Assembly: GCA_016647705.1 (NCBI GenBank)
Contig: CM028329.1
Location: 13,355,910 to 13,419,909, forward strand
From: Eucommia ulmoides
Taxonomy: Eukaryota > Streptophyta > Magnoliopsida > Garryales > Eucommiaceae
Direction: 5' to 3'
Length of the DNA: 64,000 nucleotides
A program made the translations under genes and the position numbers. A model generated the notes under the pieces. That model did not search any database. It was not told the origin of the DNA and saw only the letters and a program-made list of their open reading frames with translations. Positions 1 through 64,000 of this stretch are shown in pieces (position 1 is the first letter of the stretch; the number at the start of each line of letters is the position of its first letter).

Positions 1-324
1 TCTGAACATTCATTTTCTTTCTTCTCAATGGGAGTACGTGTTTGGAGCTTTAAATATAGGACTGGTTCAGGAATGACCTAGTTATAATGAATAAGGTGGG
101 ATTCCTTCGATCCCGCAAAGCATTTTGGATTGATCTCCATGGTCTCCTTTTGTCTGTTATTTATGTACTAAAACAGAATTGAACATGTAACTTGGTTAAG
201 GGAATTATTTATTTACTCAGTTGCATGCATATTTGGAGAATTTTGAGTTATGTGAGTAGAATCGTTGTATGGCTCTTTATTTGTAGTCTGGGAGTAAATT
301 CACAGTTATGTTTCTACCTTACAG
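1..324 (+). other. intron sequence upstream of first visible exon
   Basis: AT-rich sequence ending in a pyrimidine-rich tract and acceptor AG at 323-324. No coding stretch resembling the preceding part of the ABCC N-terminal membrane domain was found here, so the earlier exons must lie before the window. A short open frame at 192-422 crosses the real exon in another frame and is not a gene. Confidence 0.6.
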
Positions 325-56991
<56,667 letters not shown>

Positions 56992-57060
56992 GTAGACGCA
57001 TATTCCTAATGATTTTGTAATCGGTGAATCTGTATTATTTTACTGTACTGTTTTATTTCC

Positions 57061-57080
57061 TTATATATATATATATATAT
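57061..57080. repeat. (TA)n microsatellite
   Basis: About nine TA dinucleotides in the intron after the NBD2 Walker A exon, shortly before the copia insertion. Confidence 0.9.
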
Positions 57081-57130
57081 CACATGCATTATGTTTTGCT
57101 CATCTATTATTTCTCACATATTACATTCAT

Positions 57131-57254
57131 TGACTACATATAGGAGTAATTGGGAATAAAAAAAATAACTAACTAATGACTAATAATAACTTTCCTAATC
57201 TACATATTTGACTTTCCCTATATACAAATAATAATAATATCAAATCTTCCAACA
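57131..57254 (-). repeat. copia 3' LTR (shortened)
   Basis: Closely matches the outer part of the right LTR: shared TATAGGAGTAATT, CTAATGACTAATAA, CATATTTGACTTTCCCTATA and AATCTTCCAACA. It lacks about 40 bp of the LTR end next to the host DNA, so its left border is uncertain by a few bases. Confidence 0.85.
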
Positions 57255-57266
57255 CTCCCCCTCAAG
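57255..57266 (-). promoter_or_regulatory. copia polypurine tract
   Basis: Read on the reverse strand, CTTGAGGGGGAG stands immediately before the 3' LTR start TGTTGGAAG. This is the plus-strand primer site of plant copia elements. Confidence 0.88.
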
Positions 57267-57330
57267 TTGGTATAAAGATATCTTCCATTGTCAGCTTGCA
57301 TACTAGGTAGTCGAAACTCTTCTTTGGTAA

Positions 57331-58678
57331 TCATTTTGTTAGAATGTTTGCGATCTGTTTGGTAGTTGGTACAAATAGCATACATATTTGTTCAATCTCG
57401 ATCTTTTGCTTGATGAAATACTTGTCCACTACCACATGTTTTGCTGAATTGGAAATCTTCAACTCTTCTAGTAATATGTTAAACCATAACACTTCATAGA
57501 TGACGTGAGTCACCAATCTGTACTCCGCTTTTGCGCTACTTCTAGGTATGACATTTTGTTTTTTGTTCCACCATGTGATGAGATTCCCACCAACAAAGGT
57601 GTAGTAATCGGAGGTCGATCTCCTGTCCGTGACGCTCCCAGCCCAATCTGCATCGGTGTATACCTCTACTAGTTGGTGACCATGTTTTTTTATACAAAAT
57701 TCCCTTTCCGGGTGTACCCTTCAAGTACCTTAGAATTCTATAGGCAGCTTTGAAATGTTCTTGTCCCGGTGAGTGCATAAATTGGCTGACCATACTTACA
57801 GCAAAAGCTATATCCGAACGAGTATGTGATAAGTAGATTAACCTCCCCACTAGCCTTTGATATTGTTCTCGGTTTACCACTGCTTCAGGTTTGGCCGGTT
57901 GTTGCTTTTCATTCGGTTCGCTTGGAGTTTTTGCAGCTTTGCACCTGAGTAGCCCTGTTTCATTCAGTAGGTCGAGTACATACTTCATTTGACTCATAAA
58001 TATGCCTCCCTTTGATCTAGTAAATTCCATTCCCAGAAAATACTTCAACGGACTCAAGTCTTTGATCTCAAAGTTATCCGCAAGTTTTCCTTTAAGTCTT
58101 CCCAACTCGTCACTATCACTTCCTGTTAAGATGATATCATCTACATAGACAATTAAAATGACAATTTTACCATCAGTTGAGTGTCTATAGAACATAGTAT
58201 GATTTGCTTGGCTTTGTTGATAACCATGATCTTTTACAATGGTTCTGAAGCGTTCAAACTATGCTCTAGGAGAAATTTTTAGGCCGTATAGTGACTTCTT
58301 TAGCTTGCAGACCTTTCCTTGTCCTATCTTTCTTTCAAAGTTTGGTGGTAAACTTATGAACACTTCCTCCTCCAAGTCTCTATTTAGAAAGACATTTTTC
58401 ACGTCTAATTAGTGTAGGGGCCAATCAAAATTCACTGCTAGGGACAATAGAATCCAAATCGAGTTTATTGTAACAATTGGAGCAAACTTTTCTTGGTAGT
58501 CTATCCCATACGTCTGTGTGAGTCCTTTAGCAACGAGCCTTGCTTTGTACCGTTCTATGTTTCCATCTGCCTTACACTTGATGGTGAATACCCACTTGCC
58601 CCCAACTATATTTGTATCTTTTGGCGAATCAATTATTTTCCACGTACCATTTCTTTTAAGAGTATTCGTCTCTTCCAA
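57331..58678 (-). pseudogene. copia reverse transcriptase and RNase H (broken)
   Basis: RT N-terminal part 58678-58409 (NGTWKIIDSPKD, KWVFTIKCKADGNIERYKAR, YQEKFAPIV). The catalytic part is 58195-57542, with YVDDIILTGSD and KYFLGMEFTRSKGGIFMSQ, and the RNase H region with SDIAFAVSMVSQFM. A frameshift near 57680 and breaks around 58200-58400 and 57520-57540 disrupt it. The tail is at 57516-57331, ending IEQICMLFVPTTKQIANILTK-like sequence. Confidence 0.9.
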
Positions 58679-59307
58679 AACTGCTAGCTTCCAACCTGGA
58701 TATCCTAGTGTTTCCTCAATGTTCCTTGGAATAAACAGATTAGTAACTTTAGAAGTAAAGGCTCTATATGGTTTAGAAAGTTTTGTGTAGGATACATATC
58801 TAGATATGGGGTGATTGGTGCATGTTCTGACTCCTTTCCTGATGGCTATAGGAATATATTGAGATATGAAGGAATACTAGAATGAGAAGGTTCATTAGGA
58901 GGTGGTAAGGAGATAGGATTATCTGGATCATTGCTTGGGGAGTCGGATTGATCTTGTGCTAGAACGGTAGGCTTGTCTATGTTCTTCTTTGTACCTCTCT
59001 GAGTATAAGTATAAATCCGCAACTCAGTATGTGATCGTGGTATTTCTTTATGTGTTCGTGAGGGAATGATGCTCGGTACTAGTGTACTAGTGGGGATCCC
59101 TGTTTTTTCTCCAATATTTTCATCACTTATTTTTGACTAATATGGAATAAAAGTTTCTAAGACTGTGGTAGGGAGAGGATCATCAGTGATCGAAAAATTT
59201 CCTTCCGTTAGATTCTCCCCCTGAAGGGGATTTTTGTCAAAGAAAGGGACATTTTCCAAAAACATGACATCCATACTAACATGTTTTTTTATTTTTTTTT
59301 TTATTTT

Positions 59308-60006
59308 TTATTTTTTTTTTATTTTACCTGTTTGTGGATTGTAGCATTTATGCCCTTTTTGATTTGATGCATAACCTATGAAAACACATTTTTCTTCTAT
59401 AGGATCAAGTTTAGACCGAAATTGACTGAGAATATGAACATAGGAGGTGCAGCCAAATACTTTAAGAGGCAGGTCATCTGATTTCCTAGATGTTGGAAAA
59501 TGTGTTTTGAAATTATCAAATCGTGTGGTGTAGTTTAGAACACGTGTAGGCATGCGATTGATTAAATATGCATCTGTTAAAAGTGCGTTGCCCCACAAAT
59601 ATTTTGGAATATGCATAGAAAACACGAGTGAACGAGCTACTTAGAGTAAGTGTTTATTTTTTCGATCAATTATGCTATTTTGTTTTGGTGTGTTACAACA
59701 TCTAGATTGATGTAAAATATCATTTGTTTTCAAAAACCTGCCTAAACATTCGTTGAAATATTCTATGCCATTATCTGTGAAAAGAATGCTAGTTTTCATT
59801 TAAAATTGGTTTTCGAGTATAATACAAAAATCTTTAAATAAAGTTTCTACATTAGATTTTGCACTCATCAAGTATGCCCAACATAAACGTGTGTGATCAT
59901 CAATAAATGTCACAAACCATCTTTTTTCGGATAAACGTTTTTGATGCACGATATGGTTTTCAAATATAAGAAGTACGTTGACTTTTTGCATGCAAACAAC
60001 TTTCAC
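59308..60006 (-). pseudogene. copia integrase (broken)
   Basis: Reverse-strand pieces: FVTFIDDHTRLCWAYLMSAK (catalytic core) in 60006-59800, and 59625-59308 with PKYLWGNALLTDAYLINRMP and FGCTSYVHI. Stops between them and a low-complexity T/A stretch at 59280-59320 mark decay. Confidence 0.85.
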
Positions 60007-60445
60007 AATGAAAAGATAAACAATCCATATTCTTAAATAAAGTCGGAAATAAATGTTTAAGATATTAAAAACTTGGATGTCCTAGTCTAAGGTGCCAAAG
60101 CATGATTTTATCACGAATAGATCATTGAACTCATACCATTGGGGCCGTGAGTTTGTTTTATTCTTTAAGGAAAACGGATTCCATTTCCCGGCTTCTAAGA
60201 AGGTTTAACAGATCTCGCAAGAGGCTACTACTGCCTCTTTTTTCACTTTGGGAACGCTGCAAGGATCGAAAACGTTATATCTCAACTGGCTGCTATTATT
60301 CAACAAATTACGGATTGGCTGAAAGACTTTAATAAGCATCTTGACATTTTATTTTATCATTTGGGACCCTTGTTTTCTTCTGGATGCGCTCCACATTCAT
60401 CAAGCTCGTAAACTTGCAATCTTGAATGCTGACTTCAAAATTTAT

Positions 60446-61699
60446 CTAAAGGGTGTCATTGAAGTAATAAAGGCCATCCACCATTTTAGCTCTGCCAATC
60501 GTCTCCCCTGAGCCCTGGTCTTGAAATAGACATTTAGATTCAAAGAACATAGAATGACAGTTAGAATCTCGCAATATTTTACTTATAGATAAGAGATTAC
60601 AAGTGAGTTTAGGAACGTGAAAGACCGTTTTTAGGCTAATGCTATTTGAGATATTTATTTGGCCTTTTTCCGGCAATAGGTGAGAAACTACCATTTGCAA
60701 TCCTTATTATTTCGTTACTAGTACATGGTGAATAGGTTTTGAAAAGGTGAAAAAAACTTGTCATATGGTCAGAAGCACTTGAATCGATTATCTAAGACAC
60801 TGAGTTTAAGGAATAAGGAAAGGCTCTAGAGTTGCTACCTGTTTGAACTAAGGGAGTACCGAATGATGGATTGACAGTCAGTAATTTCAAAAGTTGATCA
60901 ATCTGCTCTTTGTTGAATGGAGTGGTCGCAACTTCATGCGTGGAAGGATAGGGTCGGTTAGATTTTTCTCCCGACTTGTTGCTCTTCAAATTGGCTGGTT
61001 TCCCATGGATTTTCCAGCATGTTTCTCGTGTATGACGGGGCATGTTGCAGTAGTCGCACAATATACGTGGGATTTCCTTTGCTCGGTGTTGAAACCTACT
61101 GGAGTTAGTATCAGTAGCAGCCAAAACAGACAGGTCAATTGAAGCAGCTGCAGGACTAGTAATCTGTGGCTTGTTGAGCATTACGTTTCGACGGGTCTCC
61201 TCTCTTCGGAGCTTCAAGAAAACCTCACCGATTGAGGGAAGAGGCTGAGGACCAATGATTCCGGTTTTAGTCCTGCAAGGAACTTAAAAACACAGTCATC
61301 ATCCACCAACTTCTTATAGTGATTATAATCCTCGGTCGAATGCCATTCATGATCATTGAACATATACTGATCCTGTCATATTCTCTTCAATGAATTGAAA
61401 TACTTGGTGATACTGTCTTCTCGTTGACGAACATCACGGAGTTTTAGAGTTAATTCATACTTTTGAGATTGATTTCCTAGGTCAGAATACATTTGATTGA
61501 CATTGTCCCAAAGTTCCTTCGCCGTGGGGTAGCACATGTAGTTAGAGCTGATTTCTTTATCCATAAAGTTCACGAGCCACGTCATGACCATGGAGTTTTT
61601 AGCATCCCAAGTCGTATGCAGCGGATCTGTGAGGGCTTGCTCCTTTGCATCACCGGTTAGATAGCCCATTCGTCCTCTTCCGTGGATATACAGTTGCAC
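60446..61699 (-). pseudogene. copia gag and protease region (broken)
   Basis: Gag capsid part 61699-61376 (TWDAKNSMVMTWLVNFMDKE, YPTAKELWDNVNQMYSDLGN). A zinc knuckle CDYCNMPRHTRETC with intact CCHC lies in 61217-60792. The protease/pre-integrase part at 60700-60446 shows VFHVPKLTCNLLSISKIL and MVDGLYYFND. The protease active site around 60800 is degraded. The three pieces are in different frames. Confidence 0.87.
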
Positions 61700-61949
61700 C
61701 GATTGAGACCAACGTAAGAAATTGGTCCATTCAGTTGAACAGAGGTAATCTGGATGTAGTGGGTTTCGGAAGGGAGATTTTTTGGTTCGGTGAGTTGGCT
61801 GGACCTTGGGGTGGATTCCGAGGTACGTAGGACACGGTGAAGGTCGTCGAAGGCTAAGAATCGTCGGATACTGATCGATTTCGTCGTTGACTGTGGGAGA
61901 TCGATCGATTTCGTTAGCTGTAGTGGGATTCCGATCGATTTTGTTCGTT

Positions 61950-62160
61950 GCGGCTGTAAGGCGGGTTGGCGTCGTTCGTTGTCAGCTGTAAGAGGGGCTT
62001 GCGAGGCTTTGTCGTCGGTTGTGAGGGCAGCGAAGGGTCCTCGTCGGCTGTAAGGAGGCCGTCAGTCGTCATTGGTTGTAAGGAGAGCCGACAAAGCTTC
62101 GTTGTCGGCTGTAAAGGGCCGGCGTCTTCGTCGGTTGTGAGGGAAGGGGCTGGTTGGCTA
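61950..62160 (-). repeat. TCGTCGG/CTGTAAGG-rich repeats in copia leader
   Basis: Between gag and the primer site, phrases such as GTCGGCTGTAAGG and GTCGGTTGTGAGG recur every 25-40 bases. The open frame at 61966-62166 plus is a by-product. Confidence 0.65.
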
Positions 62161-62177
62161 AGCTAGGGTTTAGTTTA

Positions 62178-62189
62178 GCTCTAATGCCA
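62178..62189 (-). promoter_or_regulatory. copia primer binding site
   Basis: Reverse-strand TGGCATTAGAGC, a two-mismatch version of the methionine initiator-tRNA primer site TGGTATCAGAGC, placed 3 bases after the 5' LTR end. Confidence 0.75.
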
Positions 62190-62192
62190 TAT

Positions 62193-62357
62193 TGAATTGA
62201 ATAATCAATGTTATTACATTGGTGTACAATATGAGACTACATATAGGAGTAATTAGGAATAAAAAAGGTAATTAACTAATGACTAATAACAACTTTCCTA
62301 CTCTACATATTTGACTTTCCCTATATAGAAATAATAATAATATCAAATCTTCCAACA
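62193..62357 (-). repeat. copia 5' LTR, about 165 bp
   Basis: Runs from TGTTGGAAG (62357) to TCAATTCA (62193) on the reverse strand, directly followed by the primer site. The outer ~125 bp match the left LTR; the inner 40 bp have no counterpart there. Confidence 0.8.
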
Positions 62358-62440
62358 ATGTTTTGCTGATCTATTATTTGTCACATACATTCTTTATGCT
62401 TTGCTCATCTATTATATGTCTATAACATGGAATTGCAGTT
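62358..62440. repeat. host tandem repeat split by the copia element
   Basis: ATGTTTTGCTGATCTATTAT and ATGCTTTGCTCATCTATTAT occur here. A third copy, ATGTTTTGCTCATCTATTAT, lies left of the copia element at about 57092-57111. The element therefore landed inside an existing short repeat array. Confidence 0.75.
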
Positions 62441-62619
62441 GGTTGATACTTCTCATCAGTTGAATTCGTCTCCTCGTTGCATTAATATATTCGCAGGCTA
62501 TGTCAATGGAGTGTAAGTTTAAGACCTGATATCCCCCCTCCTTCACACACATACCCTACAAAAAAAATAAAATAAAAATCAATAACACCAATGTGAACTC
62601 ACACAGGCAGGGGAAGTAT

Positions 62620-62745
62620 TTTATCAAGGGAGAATTACTAGAAAAAGTCACGTGAATTGTGAGAAATCATCAGAATTGAGTTTGGAAGAGACACGAGAAG
62701 GACTCCACACATCAGAGTGATTAACATTTAAAGACTCAATTCTCT
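62620..62745 (-). mobile_element. small copia integrase fragment
   Basis: The reverse strand reads HSDVWSPSRVSSKLNSDDFS, a typical copia integrase start (HSDVWGP class). No LTR or further coding is visible beside it. Short and isolated, hence low confidence. Confidence 0.5.
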
Positions 62746-64000
62746 CTTATTAACGTGAGATCGACAAGCATGAGTGTCGACAAAGGTCGAAGAAGGTTAT
62801 GCAAGCATCTGAGGGCGGTCAAAGGCTTTAATAGGGTTGGTGACCATCAATGGGCGGTGGGTAAGCTTCGTCGAATGGTGGCTAGGGTTTCTAGGCAGTG
62901 AGCTGTGGGTTTGTTTGTTCTTCTGTTTAATCTTTTCTTGGATAAGTGAGGAATTGAAGGTGGGAAGAGGAAACAAATAATAATTAAAGAACTGAACTAT
63001 GGGATTAATTCGCCATTCGTAGCTGCTCTTGTTAAAACAAAAAGAGAGAAGAAAAAGAATAAGACGGCTTGAGTTGAGTAGTTAACCTCTTTCTCTATTT
63101 GTAATAAAATATGGGCCATGTAAGCCTTAATACAAACAAAGAGTAGAGTACCCTCTTAACATATATGAAATGACTACTCTAGGAATATCCTAACGTATTC
63201 CAGCTCATCCTTTCGTATGTTGTAACCTACTGATAAAAGAGGAACTCAAATTAACTATTGTAGTCAATAGGATATCATTTAAAAATAAAATGTAAAATTG
63301 GGCCCTGTATTAATAAACCCTAACAATAAACATGATTCGAGATGGAGGAATCTACTTATAAGCTCAATGCCTCTTTTATCACTCTGAATGGGCTTTGACA
63401 TCAAATCGTCTTTTGACTGGTATAATGATTTTCTCTATTATTTTTGTTCCACGCTTCTTATTGCTCGATCCTCTTTGGCACGAGGTTTTAATGGCAAGTT
63501 TGCTAATAAATGTAAAGAGACATCTGAAGAACTATTTTGCATGGGATTATGTGCTTGACTGCGCAATGCTTCGAAATCAGTTATGTCCCTTCTAATATAT
63601 TAAAGAAGCTGTCTAATATGGTAGCGATGAATTGTTTATCAACGAGAGACCTTGACTTCGAGTTTATGAAAAAGGGAAAGTGATGTCAATGTTTGAAAAG
63701 CTTGATGTTGAACCAAAGGCTAATGGATGAAAGGTCGATTTATTTTTTATTTTTTATGTTGCGATTGGATTTTGTTTTCTATTTGATTTTGATTAATTGT
63801 ATTGCATGGTTATTCTTAATTATACTTTATAATCACCATGAAATGTGCAATTTTGTTAGCACTATAGTGAGATTGGATGAATTGGAGGGTGTGTTGTGTT
63901 TGGCTGAGATATGGATATTTTAAGTATTAGCACCAACCTTCTCCCACTCCGTGTGTGTGAGAGATTCCTTGTAACTTCTCTTTCCCTTGTTTTGATACGT
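62746..64000 (+). other. intron sequence to window end, no ABCC exon found
   Basis: I searched by eye for the expected next exon (starting with the rest of glycine then TVRFNLDPF) and did not find it. Open frames at 63395-63595 and 63693-63923 carry no recognisable domain. The sequence is AT-rich and non-repetitive by eye. Confidence 0.5.

Larger units (their letters stand above)
57131..62357 (-). mobile_element. Ty1-copia retrotransposon with both LTRs, antisense to ABCC
   Basis: A 5.2 kb copia element in the intron that splits NBD2. The 5' LTR (right side) starts TGTTGGAAGATTTG at 62357. The 3' LTR (left side) ends near 57131 and is preceded by a purine tract. Coding order on the reverse strand is gag, protease, integrase, reverse transcriptase, RNase H, the copia order. 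Stops and shifts in every domain make it non-autonomous today. No clear 5-bp target duplication was seen. The flanks are copies of a host tandem repeat. Confidence 0.92.

Noticed and set aside
61966..62166. 66-codon + strand frame rich in repeated SSVV/GC-type words
   Set aside because: Arises from the TCGTCGG-type repeats in the leader of the copia element.

Overview
This is plant nuclear DNA. It has GT-AG introns, AT-rich non-coding sequence and plant-type L1, RTE, Ty1-copia, Mutator-like, hAT-like and Tourist-like elements. The only host gene I can support runs on the + strand across most of the window. It is an ABC transporter of subfamily C (MRP type), closest in sequence to the vacuolar ABCC1/ABCC2 clade of flowering plants. 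The species cannot be named from this sequence alone.

Layout of the gene: 21 consecutive coding exons lie between 325 and 56991 (3,470 nt, about 1,157 codons). Phases match at every junction and no exon contains a stop. They encode the end of the N-terminal membrane domain, the L0 linker, transmembrane domain 1, all of nucleotide-binding domain 1 (NBD1), the linker, transmembrane domain 2, and NBD2 as far as its Q-loop. The first exons lie before base 1. The last exons (signature, Walker B and H-loop of NBD2) are not in the 7 kb after 56991 and should lie beyond base 64000.

The 56.7 kb gene span is mostly intron, and the large introns are filled with transposons. Region by region: a Mutator-like element with a 9-bp target duplication (2199-3620); an RTE-clade LINE carrying a nested hAT-like element (about 7055-10838, nested 9184-10022) followed by a 5'-truncated L1 copy and a Tourist-like MITE; then a 10 kb intron with a second copy of the hAT-like family, a GC-rich candidate solo LTR, and an old reverse-strand L1 split by another hAT-like element. 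Next come a nearly complete 6.25 kb L1-type LINE with a perfect 17-bp target duplication (27783-34034), a decayed copia element with a 130-bp LTR (34988 to about 37210), RTE and L1 fragments, two further copia remnants, a second Tourist-like MITE, and finally a copia element with both LTRs (about 57131-62357) in the intron that splits NBD2.

The introns also hold several approximately 100-130 bp tandem duplications. I found no CRISPR array, operon, RNA gene or defence-type gene system. The main interest is how much nested mobile DNA one apparently intact transporter gene carries and must splice out.
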